Below, piece after piece: positions 23,501-31,392 of a stretch of 64,000 nucleotides of DNA (its first letter is position 1; every line of letters starts with the position of its first letter). A program made the position numbers and the translations under genes. Origin of the DNA: Hydractinia symbiolongicarpus (taxonomy: Eukaryota; Cnidaria; Hydrozoa; Anthoathecata; Hydractiniidae); NCBI RefSeq assembly GCF_029227915.1, contig NC_079882.1, forward strand, positions 14,470,501-14,534,500, in the 5' to 3' direction. The notes beneath the pieces were generated by a model. The model had not been told where the DNA came from and ran no database searches. It was given only the letters and a program-made list of their open reading frames with translations.

Positions 23501-25668
23501 AAACATAAATTTTGTATGGGTGCTTAACCTTGCGCTTTAACTTAGCAAAAGAATGCCTTCGACAGAAACATAATCTGGAATGTCGCTAAATCCAAATGCT
23601 ACTTTTGTCAGTGAATATCACATTGTCAAAAGCTTCTTTTGTCACAATGCATACCAAGGCAAAGTTAAGTGGCATTTCACAATTGATTGGGCGAACAACC
23701 TGGCAATATCTTGGACCATTTTAGATCCAACGTAGCTTCTTCCTGTAACACTTCAAAGACGTTATAGATAATTTTGACTTGAAATCTTTGAACATTAATT
23801 TTTGCAGGTCCACAGCGCTTAATTCATCATTTTTCGAATAGGCTTCATCTATAAACTCATGTTTTAGGAATATAACAACAACAACAATCAAAATGTTATT
23901 TAGGTGGAATCAAAACATCACTGAATTTTTGTACCATTATTTCGTACGTCAGCCAAGATTATTATTGAATTGTATCCAGGTTGTCCTTTTGTTACATATT
24001 CATTGTTATTACAGCAATGGAGAAAAGAAACACTGTTCTTAAATTCATTTTTGGACAATAATTGTTCTAGAAAAGGGTGTTGATAAAGTACTATCAATAC
24101 TCTGATATGAAGCTATCACATCTTTTTTAATAATACCCATATAGTATGCAAGAGCAAGGAAAGCTATCATTTTGTTGTTGGTTATTCCATTTTCAGGCGA
24201 TTTTAAAAATCTGGAATGATTACAAGTTTTCCTTTATTTACTTAAAGGAAGTCAAAAGCATGCAACATTGGCTTCTAAAGTCAATGAACTAATTATCTCT
24301 TCAGGCAAAAAAACGTTTTAAGAAATAAAGCTCATCAACATCCTCTGGGATTTTGACTTAAAACCCAGGTGGGGCAGTAAATTGTACCTCAATTAATTTG
24401 TCTAAATCTCCATGATTGCATTTGTTCATTATTAATCCTTCTGGGACAGACTTGTCAGTGGATCTAGCATGTCAAAGGTCTACTTTCACTGTCATCATTA
24501 CTAACATTTTGGTTAGTTTCTGGTAATTAGGTTTCTTCTTCAAAACCTTTGAAATCTGACAAATCATTGTCAGAACCACACAGGTTGTTAAATTTGTTCT
24601 CTCCAATAATATTTGGCAAAGTGCGGACCAACTATCAGTCTTTCAAGTGCCAAAAGTTCAAAATTACAAATGGTCCATTTCGAAGTTATTGAGGTAAGTT
24701 TGTGTAATCGTCCTTATTAAATGGAATATGTCCATTTCTAGGCTTTATACAAACTTCAACAATTTGTAAGCTTTGTAGCCATGTATTGGTTATTAGATCA
24801 ATATATGACAATGTTAAAGCAACAAAATATGACACTTTGAACCCTCACATGGCCATGTTTTCACCATTTTGAAACAGAATTTCACAATTTCAAAGCTGTA
24901 TTTCCCTTATTTCAGAACAAAATTAGGTAATTCTTCAACTTCATCCGTTCGTGTTATCCTCATTTTAAAAACACGGTGAGCCTGTGTGTTCGTCACTTTA
25001 GAAAAAATTGAATCCACTTTTACCTTTTTTATCAGATTTTTACGATTCAATAAGAAAAAAAATTTTAATTTTGGACGGAAATCATCATCATACCTAGCAA
25101 GCTAGTTATCATCTTTTTGAATACCTACAAAGGTCCAATAATCATTTGCCTAAAGTTTCTCTCTTTACCTATGTTTCCTTTTTTATCTAACAGGAAAATT
25201 TTGCAAGGATATGAAAATAAAAATTTCATTTAAATGTTACTAAAATGGAAACAAATCACGAAAAAGTGAGCACATGAACTTGTAAATGAAATTCAAATTT
25301 CTCTTTTAAAAACTATGAAATACGAAATTTGTATGTAAAATGCGAAGTTTCCATATTTTATCTTTAAAAAAATACCAATAACAAAGGGGTCAATTTTTCT
25401 CAGAGAGCATCACATATTTCTTTAAGAAAATGTAACACTTAGTTATTATTCTAGTAAAATAATGGGTTAAAAAAATTACCAGCATCTTTTCAAACTTTTT
25501 ATCAAATTCTTCAGGTCTCAGTGATTTCAAACCCTTTATTTCAGCCTCCAACTCTTCATTGATAGGTGCATTGACTTCTTGATGTGTTGATTTTGGACCT
25601 GGTGGTCCATTTGGAGGTTTCTTGGCTAGTTTTGGTGGCTTGGGCTTCTTAGATGCAAAGCGATTTAA
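160..25668 (-). CDS. dia: Diaphanous-related formin (DIAPH family), partial: 19 exons, C-terminus beyond window
   Basis: Formins of this family nucleate and elongate unbranched actin filaments at Rho-controlled sites. Exons, 5' to 3': 25480-25668, 12116-12220, 11905-12029, 11754-11822, 11601-11706, 8933-9057, 8372-8483, 7658-8120, 7491-7573, 7296-7425, 6880-7217, 2293-2506, 2053-2180, 1887-1955, 1725-1811, 1446-1514, 1288-1371, 476-605, 160-284. Joined they give 917 codons with no stop and matching phases at every junction. Order: GTPase-binding region (residues about 1-98), DID/armadillo repeats (about 99-410), coiled coil (about 430-500), FH1 (about 505-595), FH2 (from about 610, cut by the window edge). 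Family signatures include KAFMNNK, FLSILQHLLLI, RPQYFKLIEECVSQIVL, FWTKVKEE and GNYMNAG. KAFMNNK and the DID sequence favour Diaphanous over DAAM. Most donors are GTAAGT-like; those after 7296, 2053 and 12116 are weak. The start codon exon was not found. Which vertebrate paralogue is closest cannot be said. Confidence 0.95.
606..1287. other. formin intron, no other feature seen
   Basis: A 682-bp intron between FH2 exons with AT-rich sequence. The open frame at 729-911 (plus) has no recognisable similarity and no splice or codon signature. I see no gene, repeat or RNA here. Confidence 0.6.
3079..4643. mobile_element. possible degenerate hAT-like element in formin intron
   Basis: The left end starts CAGGGTGGCCACTTTTTT. 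An inverted relative, ending in TTTTTTTGGCCACCGG, sits at 4627-4642. CAGGG plus GGCCA is typical of hAT termini. Between them, 3300-3650 (minus) contains coding-like fragments such as SKDSGIRNFFSSST and KWINEKVAKDGKLQLQEFL with frame breaks, and 3790-4580 (plus) holds another broken frame. No 8-bp target duplication is visible and the TIR match is short, so the family call is tentative. Confidence 0.3.
3790..4578 (+). pseudogene. broken coding remnant of unknown protein, acidic C-terminal half
   Basis: Coding-like sequence appears in several frames on the plus strand: ADEIKEVEQVFNAEIEKGF, LAVEKERYFKLFCGIPTRK, then after a stop a 68-codon open stretch at 4203-4409 that starts beside an A15 run and is rich in D and E (KRYDDAAGDDLQMVDEVPED), then KLLVTFNMDSIFKCVKYEDC. 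Two or three stops or frameshifts interrupt it. It lies inside the putative hAT-like element and is probably transposon-derived or a retrocopied gene fragment. I do not recognise the family. Confidence 0.35.
5439..5549. repeat. GC-rich palindromic element (hairpin)
   Basis: Inner arms ATGATATTCTG (5471-5481) and CAGAATATCAT (5513-5523), together with GGAATGGCT (5484-5492) and AGCCATTCC (5501-5509), form a stem of about 20 bp around an 8-base loop. Outer GC-rich flanks (CACCCCCGGGCTC versus GCCCTGGGGACAAGGGTG) pair more weakly. GC-rich islands of this type in an AT-rich intron look like a short dispersed foldback repeat. Confidence 0.6.
6880..7217 (-). CDS. dia: formin exon 11: FH1 proline-rich domain and FH2 N-terminal lasso start
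   Basis: This exon encodes the FH1 domain, which recruits profilin-actin to the barbed end. Proline runs of four to eight are separated by single G, A, L or C residues. In the middle, an 18-bp unit encoding GAPPPP is repeated in frame about five times (roughly 7005-7095). It continues GPKLPPGLSAKKKY and then RLNWST, the tryptophan-containing lasso start of FH2. The donor is a perfect GTAAGT immediately after ACT (exon end 6880), and the next exon, 4.4 kb downstream, continues IHPTKIKENTFWTKVKEE in frame. Codons of the GAPPPP repeat are nearly identical, suggesting recent slippage expansion. Confidence 0.93.
7296..7425 (-). CDS. dia: formin exon 10: coiled coil before FH1
   Basis: A 130-bp exon (phase 0 to 1) reading LKEETTKRSEIEAKFSLAE and then a stretch ending GLEDIIAQLKAGGATP. 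It is rich in E, K and L with heptad-like spacing and directly precedes the poly-proline exon. The following 78-bp intron is called from a weak GTTTTA donor and a TTATTATAG acceptor. Reading through it also stays open, adding about 26 hydrophobic residues unlike the family, so intron retention cannot be excluded from sequence alone. Confidence 0.8.
7491..9057 (-). CDS. dia: formin exons 6-9: remaining DID, dimerisation region and start of coiled coil
   Basis: Exons 8933-9057, 8372-8483, 7658-8120 and 7491-7573. The 463-bp exon at 7658-8120 is the most diagnostic single exon in the window. It reads CLQMINALVATPDDLDFR, then FLSILQHLLLIRDDVFARPQ and YFKLIEECVSQIVLQKSG, which are near-identical in pattern to animal Diaphanous proteins. 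The following short exon (VESAKVEEFAKKVKAVED) is charged and helical, fitting the dimerisation/coiled-coil linker. Phases run 0/2, 2/0, 0/1 and 1/0 across the junctions. Introns here are 0.1-0.4 kb, except the 2.5-kb intron upstream of 9057, which holds a foldback element. Confidence 0.95.
9703..10517. mobile_element. foldback MITE-like element with nested inverted arms
   Basis: The left end TACAATAATAACCGATTACC and the right end (inverse of GGTAATTGGTTATTATTGTA) are inverted repeats extending about 45 bp, including the motif CAAAATATCGCC. The left arm is itself a 137-bp palindrome (9703-9839). The right block (10386-10517) is an inverted, diverged copy of that arm and shares the stretch ATATCGCCCTCAGTCATTGC. 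No coding sequence lies between. It is in the formin intron between 9058 and 11600; the rest of that intron is AT-rich without identifiable features. Confidence 0.75.
11601..12220 (-). CDS. dia: formin exons 2-5: end of GBD and first DID (armadillo-like) repeats
   Basis: Four exons at 12116-12220, 11905-12029, 11754-11822 and 11601-11706 carry the segment from MNLTENLRKPIRTREMA to HECVKSLKAFMNNK. SLRVNLTGRPISWIREFG corresponds to the SLRVSLTNNPVSWVNQFG-type stretch at the start of the DID, the N-terminal domain that binds the C-terminal DAD and holds the protein inactive. The 11601-11706 exon uses the distal tttttacag acceptor. A nearer TTTTAG would also keep frame but would drop ten residues that align with the loop between armadillo helices, so a small alternative-acceptor isoform is possible. 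Confidence 0.9.
13327..13513. repeat. hairpin: 54-bp inverted arms with about 79-bp loop
   Basis: The left arm 13327-13380 and right arm 13460-13513 are inverted copies with two mismatches. The shared core is AGGCTCAACAATGTATATAT. The near-identity implies recent origin or conversion. Just downstream, a 20-bp unit (AGGTTTCTTGAAGTTGACAA) is exactly duplicated at 13581-13620. The 99-codon open frame across the left arm is a by-product of this repeat. Confidence 0.85.
14000..14420. repeat. dispersed repeat, inverted relative of 48140-48440
   Basis: Contains AAGGTGGTGACATCAGTCATTTTTCACC, written here as the two halves AAGGTGGTGACATC and AGTCATTTTTCACC, then CAAGATCTATAAGATGAAGG and a terminal GCTGACGTCAGC. 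The same order, on the opposite strand, appears at 48140-48440. Neither copy has coding potential. It looks like an old non-autonomous element of unknown class. Confidence 0.6.
15549..15855. repeat. CTAG-rich degenerate minisatellite
   Basis: About a dozen units of roughly 23-28 bp, resembling TAGCTAGTTTTATGCTAGC with variable spacers such as AAGTAGC. GCTAGC and AGCTAG palindromes recur throughout. No coding capacity. Confidence 0.8.
17059..17217 (+). CDS. short ORF of unknown status
   Basis: Starting from ATG at 17059, about 52 codons read MLQLGEIKKHWVDTQ, then ITDAMKNLGISSWFDK and CIFEVLKIEVVAV. The composition is more protein-like than the neighbouring AT-rich sequence (W, D, H, C in an amphipathic pattern). 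It lies antisense to the formin within its intron, with no flanking splice signals I trust. It could be a transposon fragment; I do not recognise it. Confidence 0.2.
18849..19141 (-). pseudogene. Tc1-like transposase, catalytic core deleted
   Basis: The N-terminal helix-turn-helix region is readable (GRKPKLSVEHFNFIEKCY, ending VSAPTVKNFRRKF). It then jumps directly into the C-terminal tail YKVIPIVIEREGGASGH followed by a stop, with a one-base shift at the joint. Comparison with the 37135-38110 copy shows that the whole DDE segment between these is missing. The encoded fragment could at most bind DNA; it cannot transpose. Confidence 0.85.
19148..19433 (+). pseudogene. BEN-domain-like accessory protein of Tc1-like element, one frameshift
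   Basis: Aligns along its length with the intact plus-strand ORF at 38176-38505: FAQRLIRRIFPLSERQGRSV, then EPLNATKVEYIKNTLLK, then after a frameshift near 19318 YSVTEDSKKGL and NSMNEYLNKKKHNESNIDF with a stop. Most positions are identical or conservative while the nucleotide sequence differs, which suggests that protein-level constraint acted before the frame broke. The order of a basic IFPxSERQGRSV segment, a Kv..Ik helix and a final N...N/R helix resembles a BEN domain. That assignment is an inference. Confidence 0.7.
21551..21725. mobile_element. 175-bp piggyBac-type MITE
   Basis: The element starts AGGGAAC and ends GTTCCCT, flanked on both sides by TTAA (21547-21550 and 21726-21729), the piggyBac target duplication. 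Nearly the whole element is palindromic: AAAGGGAAC, TATAAAATGA, AGAGCTTAAAA and GTTAAC each recur inverted in the second half. There is no coding sequence. A piggyBac-like transposase remnant lies 2.2 kb away, though their termini cannot be matched directly. Confidence 0.8.
22178..23868 (-). mobile_element. second Tc1-like element, 5'/left end and decayed transposase
   Basis: The left end (ACAGTCTGAATGTAATC, then ATCACACCTTTGCG) matches the left subterminal region of the element at 41411-43349, so the two are relatives. The minus strand holds a full-length but broken transposase: HTH remnant ELSAVDLQKL, GPRYCQVVRPINCEMPL, first catalytic Asp in NVIFTDKSS, KVKHPYKIYVWAGVSQRGG, catalytic Glu in WESPDINPIELLW, and the tail YKVLPIIVLRNGRASGH with its stop at 22961. 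At least four frame breaks and in-frame stops are present. The region holding the second catalytic Asp is damaged. The right TIR was not found; piggyBac sequence begins directly beyond the N-terminus. Confidence 0.85.
23950..24600 (-). pseudogene. piggyBac-like transposase N-terminal half, degenerate
   Basis: The minus strand reads, in broken frames, an acidic N-terminus (SDNDLSDFKGFEEE), then EDVDELYFLKRFF, FLKSPENGITNNKMIAFLAL, AYYMGIIKKDVIASYQSID and KNSVSFLHCCNNN. These match the DDE_Tnp_1_7 pattern of a Y/F-x-x-x-F-F segment, N-K-based helix, L-A-x-x-M-G-I and the LHF-DN motif before the first catalytic Asp. The catalytic half is absent; a Tc1-like sequence takes its place. Confidence 0.75.
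25480..25668 (-). CDS. dia: formin exon: basic/proline-rich N-terminus and start of GTPase-binding domain
   Basis: This 63-codon phase-0 exon has a CTTTTAG acceptor and a GTAATT donor. It begins with a lysine/proline-rich stretch (ASKKPKPPKLAKKPP) and ends in PEEFDKKFEKML. It joins in frame to DEMNLTENLRKPIRTRE, encoded 13.3 kb downstream at 12116-12220. Together these match the Diaphanous signature of an acidic FEQMM-like helix followed by DMNLNEEK, where Rho-GTP binds. The join across the large intron rests on this family match and on both phases being 0. There is no start codon in the exon, so at least one upstream exon exists. I could not identify it between here and 64000. Confidence 0.85.
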
Positions 25669-26292
25669 CTAAAAGTAGAAGAATTGAATGTTTAAGCATG
25701 CATTGTTCATGACAAAATTGCGAAATATTAATTTTAACTATTCTTTACATGTATGGTGTCTTAATAACTTCTCTATATAAAACATTTTTTAAAAGTAGTT
25801 GTTTACTGTTATATTTTATTTTTACCATCTTTGCTCACAGGCAGAAAGTCAGATACAGGGGCTGATCCACGTTAATTTAGACATGGGTTATAACAATTTT
25901 GGGGATATCAATATTATATGTATTAATTTTGTGCGAGTATGATGCACAAAATAGATAGATATAATATTGAAATGTTTGACGAATGCTCTATATACATAAT
26001 ATACATTTCAGGGTTTTAGCCATATATATTTCAAAATATAGAAGAATAAAACTAGCATTCTTTAGTATTTTTGCATATTTTTTTTACACAAATATAACAT
26101 CCAAACACTGTCATATTTATATAACATATTGTGTTTTATATTTTAGGCTTATGAAAATAATATATGTTCAGAGGGATCTTTATCCGCATCAAGCCACTCT
26201 GCGTTTTAATAGTTACCCAACTTTTCAAACACTAGGCAACAAACGGAAATTTTCAAAAAATCATTTCCTAGATCAGCCCCCGGCAGTCTTGT
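25669..26292. other. AT-rich interval upstream of formin exon, no gene seen
   Basis: Lies between the first visible formin exon and the copia element. It is very AT-rich. The open frame at 25983-26294 (plus) is low-complexity and unrecognisable. Confidence 0.5.
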
Positions 26293-26412
26293 AAACAAGG
26301 GCTGTCTCCAACAGTATATAACATTAGGAATCTTGACTGTGATATCAACAATCACTCAACCAAACTATATCAGCAATAACGACAATTCCACAGTTGTTTA
26401 TCTAACCTATAA
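26293..26412 (-). repeat. copia-like 3' terminal repeat (LTR)
   Basis: About 120 bp, clearly collinear with 28851-28976 at roughly 85-90% by eye. Homology stops abruptly at 26293 on the outer side. This is short for a copia LTR, so one or both copies may be truncated. Confidence 0.75.
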
Positions 26413-28359
26413 CGATAGTACAATCTTCTTTCTCTTTCTTTCATTGATTGAACAGTTTTCGGTTTCATTTAGTTGTTGGTTTATACAGAAAAGCTCTTTG
26501 GTATTTACACATGTACAGGTGTTTAAGAATCAAAAGCATGATGTCTTAAATGTCTCCAGGAACTTGGTTGGATCAGCTCCTTGTTTCGTCAGTACATCAG
26601 CAAGTTAAAATTTTGTCTCAATTCATTTCAGAACAAACTCTTTTCTTGAAATACTTTGTCTGATAGCAGCAATATCCACTCTTAATCTTTTCTTCAACAG
26701 CTGTAGTCGAGTTGGCAGCCTCATATAAAGACTGAGTATCAGTAAAGATCTCTGTCGTTTTGAGTGGATCATCCAATAATTTATTGACCATGTGAGATAA
26801 GCAAAAACAAGTTTCTTATACTTCTAAGAGTGCATCGGTTTCTGCTGTGCGTGTACTTCTGCATACTCTTCTGATATTTCGAGGTGCCCAACTGAGAGGT
26901 GTGACCTTTCCATTCTTCCCCTTTAAAAAGACGATGATACCGTACTTACTGATACCGACGATCTGTCTTTCAGATTGGCGTATGATGCATCACAAAAAGC
27001 AACCAAATGTAAAACTTCAAATGACAAATCAGGTCGTGTTTGGCTGGCAACTCAACTTAATTGCCCACAAATTGCTCTGTAGTCTTTTTGCAGGCATTTT
27101 GCCAAGGGCTTGGTTTTGTCATTTCCATTTTTGACCACCACCTTGTCGATTCGGTCAATATAGCTTCCTTGATGAATCATTAATAGACTTGTCAATCCGA
27201 CATTAATAAACTCTTCATGCACACAATTGTACCAGAAACATGATGCTTCGTTTAAACCATAGACACTTTTATTAAGCTTCCAAATATTCATGGTTTTGGC
27301 TTCTTTCGGTGGCTTTACAAATATCTCTCTGTCCAGAGAATTACCTTGGAGAAAAGCTCATTTGATATTCATTGATTGACGGGTCGATCTTGAAGATGCG
27401 ATAAGAGCAAAGGTTATTCGTAATGATTCTTTTGCGCATGTAGGCGAGTCATTTTTTCTGTTTGCTGCTTCAAAATTCTCCACCATTGTCAGCTAAAAAC
27501 TTTCTTGGTTGGCTTAAGTAGCTTATCCACATTTTCATATCGCATCAATCATTACATTTTGTTTCTTGATCTTCTCACGCATGCCACAGTATACCTGGAG
27601 AACAAATAGATCAAACGTAAAACCCAGACGCCTTGCTCATAGGTGATCAAATCCATGGCAACAATTTGTTGAATTCAGAAGCCAAAGGGATGCTGACTAT
27701 CAGTCTGAGTTTTCGCCTCTAGTATCTTTTGCATACATCATAATTTTCGGACACTTCCTTGACTATCTTTGATATCTGGTCTGTATTCCTTTAAATCTTT
27801 GAAGAATCAATTAATCTTAACAACCTGCTTTCATGACAGCGACCAAATTGACGATGAAGCTTTATTAAGTCCTTCTCTGATGGGATGGCAGTATTTAAAC
27901 AGCAGAAAACTGTTTTTGCTTATTCTTTAGGGCTGTCTTCAATCAATTTCCTTTTCTTTGTTAGGGGTAATGTATAATATCCTGAGGTAGTCTTTATTAA
28001 CTTTTGTTCTTCTCCAAACATAACTGCTGTTTCCTTGTCAAAATCAATCAGATCAACAACGTCTGCCCCCAAACCAATTTCATGCTTCGCAATTGTGACT
28101 GGAAGTGAGACTTTCTTCATGGATTGAACCGGTCCGCCATTGCCAAACTTAAAGGTGGAGTTGGACAATCTTTCTGTATTGTCCATCATCATCCAAACTC
28201 TCTTGAAAGCACTTTAACCAAATTTTCCCACAAACTGTTTGAGAGCATCCTGAATCAAGAACTGCAGTTAAGAGTTTCTCCAACAAATAGTTTAGTTTCC
28301 TCATTCTCAATGTTCTTTGCTTGAAACAAAGTGATTTCATCTGGACCTTTTCACTTTAC

Positions 28360-28766
28360 TGAACAATGGTTTTGCCAATGATATTTGCTATCACAAATTT
28401 TGCATCTTGTTACATTTCCATCTCTACCCAAAGGGTTCAAAATTCATCACTTCCTCCTTTCTTCTGTTGTAAATTGTAGCTCCCTCTTCTTCTTCCCCCA
28501 TTTCCTCTATACCAATTTCGTCGCCTGGAATCGCCGTAATACACAGAATTAGCATCGTTGCTGTCATTAAAGAATACAGGCTCTTCTTTATATTGAGAAG
28601 ACATTGACGGAGCACCAACTGGAGCTGAGGTGATTCTTTCTTGTAGTCTGTCCAGCTCATGGATTCGATTAACTTCGGGGTGGTATTGATTTGGACATTT
28701 TCCTCTGCTACCCATGTTGAATAGAATACCACTATCAGTCTCTGTTGTAACTGTTTCACCATACAA
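28360..28766 (-). pseudogene. copia gag C-terminus with CCHC zinc knuckle
   Basis: The open frame on the minus strand carries NQYHPEVNRIHELDRLQERI, an RG-rich RNA-binding-like stretch (RRRNWYRGNGGRRRG), and after one frameshift RCKICDSKYHWQNHC. The last is an exact C-x2-C-x4-H-x4-C knuckle that binds retroelement RNA. It sits upstream of the protease motif, as expected. Confidence 0.8.
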
Positions 28767-28850
28767 GTCTTAATATACAACCAATATAAATAAACAAGAT
28801 AACAATAATCAATATCAACGGAAGCTGTTTTCCACAGCAATAGTCAATAC

Positions 28851-28976
28851 AAACAAGGGCTGTCTCCAACAGCATATAACATTAAGAATCTTGATTGGGA
28901 GATTAACAATCACTCAACCAAACTATATCAGCAACAACAGCAATTCCACACTCTATTGTTTATCTCACCTATAACA
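28851..28976 (-). repeat. copia-like 5' terminal repeat (LTR)
   Basis: Partner of 26293-26412. Read on the minus strand it begins near TGTTATAGGTGAGATAAAC, a TG start as usual for LTRs. I could not identify a convincing primer-binding site just inside. Confidence 0.75.
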
Positions 28977-30869
28977 TGCACGGCTTTGCACGCCTTGATA
29001 ATTTGGAGTTGCAGTAAATCACATGCCTTGCATTTGTAAATTGATGCTTAGGCGTGCGAGTCACCACTCACCTCCTTTATTTATATGATAAGGACTGCTC
29101 ATGTTAAAACAATAAAAACACTTATTGTATTATTTATCAATAAAAACACTATTTTTATAAATACTTCGTTGTAAACTTATGAAAGTGGCTTCGCACAAAG
29201 CTTTAAAGATGGCGTAATTATTTCTAATAAGACCGTATGAAGCTAACACATTGCTATATTTCAGCATACAAATAGCGGTATTTGTCTCGAAAACAATGAG
29301 AAAGTGTCCTTCAAAGATAAATAATCACCATATTTCGATCTAAAACAAAAATAAACATCCCTTTGAAACTTAAAAATCACCGTATTTCGTTATACCAAAT
29401 TCTATTGTTTTAAAAATAGGAATTGAGACGCTTTTGAAATAAAAGTGGACATTTTCCTAGAGAGGATCACATTGTCCTCCATCACAAAAGTTTATGAAAT
29501 GTCAACAGTTTCAGTCATAACATTTAAAACAATAAAAATCATGTTTCATGTCATTGTCTTCTACAACATTTTTACCGGAAAGTTTTAAAACCGCAACCTG
29601 TGAAATAAAAATGAACTTAAATCAGGTATTTCATCCTCTCCCACAACAGATTACACAAAATGGAAAAATGAGCAAATGAAAAGAGATTTGCAAAATTCAA
29701 TCATTTTGTTATTATATTCATTGCATATGCAATTTACCAATATTTTAATCCAAAATGTCAAAAAACATAAAAAGGCAGAGTTAATTGAAACAAGAAAAAT
29801 AGGTCTTTTAGTGTTTTGAACATGGTAATAAAATGAAGGTTTACACAAAATGTCGAAAAGAATGGTTGTGCAGAGTAATTCTGAATCAACAAAAAGCAGT
29901 TCTTTCAGTTTCAACAAATTTTACATGAAATGTCAAAAAACCACAGTTTGGAAATTGTTTTGGGAAAAATATGTCATTTTGTTCACTTTATTGTCAAAAA
30001 TGAACAGGAGAGGAATGAGATTTTTGCAGTTTTGTGAAATGTTTGCGCTTGATAAAGATTAATGGATTTTATGAGAAATCTACTTTTCGTTAGAATTTCT
30101 TATTTTAAAAATTTAAGGCGTGAGTATACAAAAAAGGTGTGTGATATTTTAAAATGCTAATAATTCACCAAAACTTTATTTTGATATACTAATGTATATA
30201 TTTTTAGAAAGCCTATATGATTACCTATATAATGGTATAGAAATTATTAAGAAAAAATAAAATTTGAAGGTTTAATAGACACGAAAAAAAAAAATGACCC
30301 CTCTCCTACAAATGCGATCTCTTTTACAAAACTACTAATTTCTCAAGTTTGCTGTTTGCTTTTTTGTGATCACAAGACATTGATCTAAAAACGCTTTTTT
30401 AATTTTTTCATAATTTTTTTGACTTTTGGAGTTATTTAGTATTTAATTTTTTTCCACAATTTTTAACCTCTAATTGTCAGAAAACTCATCATAACTCGCG
30501 TTCTGCTCATTCTCAAGAAATAAAAAAAAGCTTTTTTAAATCAAACATTCCTCTCCACTCTAAGCGTGCACTCCACCCCACATCCTTTATAGTTTTGTAA
30601 AAGAAATTTAAAACGTTAGTGATACTCTCTTAAAAATTTAACACTGTGAAAAAGAGCTTTTAAGTTTCTTACAGAAATCTTATACTTTTGCATAATAATT
30701 GATCACTATGGTAACAACTATTTGCTAACAGGTTTTTTTCACATCTTCTGTTTATGCTGCATGTGTTCGCTCCCATTCGCAATTATACACAGTTAAGTAT
30801 GGGTAAAACAAAAACAAACTCTAGAAACAAAAATCACGAAAAACCCGAACTTGAAAGGAAAAAAGAAGT
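28977..30869. other. intergenic, no gene seen
   Basis: AT-rich. 29840-30060 and 29590-29800 contain degenerate repeats built around ACAAAATGTCAAAAA and its inverse, related in look to those in the formin intron at 13-17 kb. The open frames at 29651-29917 and 29850-30062 are by-products of these repeats. Confidence 0.5.
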
Positions 30870-31259
30870 ATGTTAACGGAGATGAGTGACTGTGGGTAAG
30901 TAGCTATAAATATATCATAATTTTTTTTATTTATTTTTTATTAAAATTATTTTGTTAACTTTTCTAGTTATGATGGCACACTCTTCGTTAGCAGCATAGA
31001 AGACTCTACTTCTTCGAGGAAAAAAAGAGGAAAAGGAAATAAACAAATTCGTTATTTTCATTATTGTTTATGGGCAAGATGTATGTACAGAAAAGAATTA
31101 AGTTTGTGTGCGGGCCAGTATGCTTACCCTAAAACAGTGTTGGACTTCATTCGAGAAGTTGCTCCTGGTGATATAACGGGAGAAATACGGAAAGACGTAT
31201 ATGAAGTTACAATGAAAGAATTTTGTGACAGTTTAAACATACCTTTTGTAGAAGAATAA
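30870..31259 (+). CDS. small two-exon ORF (105 aa), unknown function, convergent with Mutator-like transposase
   Basis: Exon 1 (30870-30895) reads MLTEMSDCG. The donor is GTAAGT after GG, the 72-bp intron ends TTTCTAG, and exon 2 (30968-31259) starts YDGTLFVSSIEDS and ends FCDSLNIPFVEE with TAA. Exons total 318 bp and stay in frame. The protein has a lysine-rich segment (SRKKRGKGNKQ) and a helical C-terminal half (AYPKTVLDFIREVAPGDI). No stops or frameshifts are seen, unlike its neighbours. Its 3' end faces the 3' end of the transposase gene 134 bp away, suggesting it is a second gene of the same transposon. I do not recognise the fold. An alternative upstream ATG (30799) opens a 25-codon frame only. 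Confidence 0.55.
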
Positions 31260-31392
31260 AAACATGTATATACAAAATATTTACAAAATATGTAAAACAA
31301 AAGACTTTATAAAAATTATTTTTGTTGTATCAGGTGAAACCCCTGTGGCTTATATTGTGCACCTTAGTTCTTTTGGAAGGCGTCTTGTCACT

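Larger units (their letters stand above)
12221..25479. other. 13.3-kb first visible formin intron packed with repeats
   Basis: The intron is bounded by the GTAATT donor after 25480 and the TTTTTTTAAG acceptor before 12220. Elements inside are listed separately. Remaining stretches (12230-13320, 14430-15540, 15860-17040, 17230-18360, 20110-21540, 21730-22170, 24610-25470) are AT-rich and hold only diffuse degenerate repeats. These include motifs such as GACATTTTGTGCAAGATTTTATGG around 13.2, 13.7 and 16.6 kb, and AACGAAATACAGC around 17.9-18.2 kb, which look like decayed satellite copies. Confidence 0.7.
26293..28976 (-). mobile_element. copia-like LTR retrotransposon, degenerate, minus strand
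   Basis: Terminal direct repeats of 120-126 bp (26293-26412 and 28851-28976) share CAAGGGCTGTCTCCAACAG and ATCACTCAACCAAACTATAT. Between them the minus strand carries, in the copia order, a gag CCHC knuckle, protease (AVLDSGCSQTVCGKIW), GAG-pre-integrase (IPSEKDLIKLHRQFGRCHE), integrase remnant (MDLITYEQGVW; LADNGGEF), reverse transcriptase (IWKLNKSVYGLNEASCFWY) and RNase H (FCDASYANLKDRSS, ending in a VLT-like tail). Integrase before RT identifies the copia order. The RT catalytic block is deleted and stops are numerous, so the copy is dead. Confidence 0.9.

Noticed and set aside
26847-27134. 95-codon plus-strand frame within the copia element
   Set aside because: Antisense to the RT/RNase H remnant, which matches copia on the minus strand.
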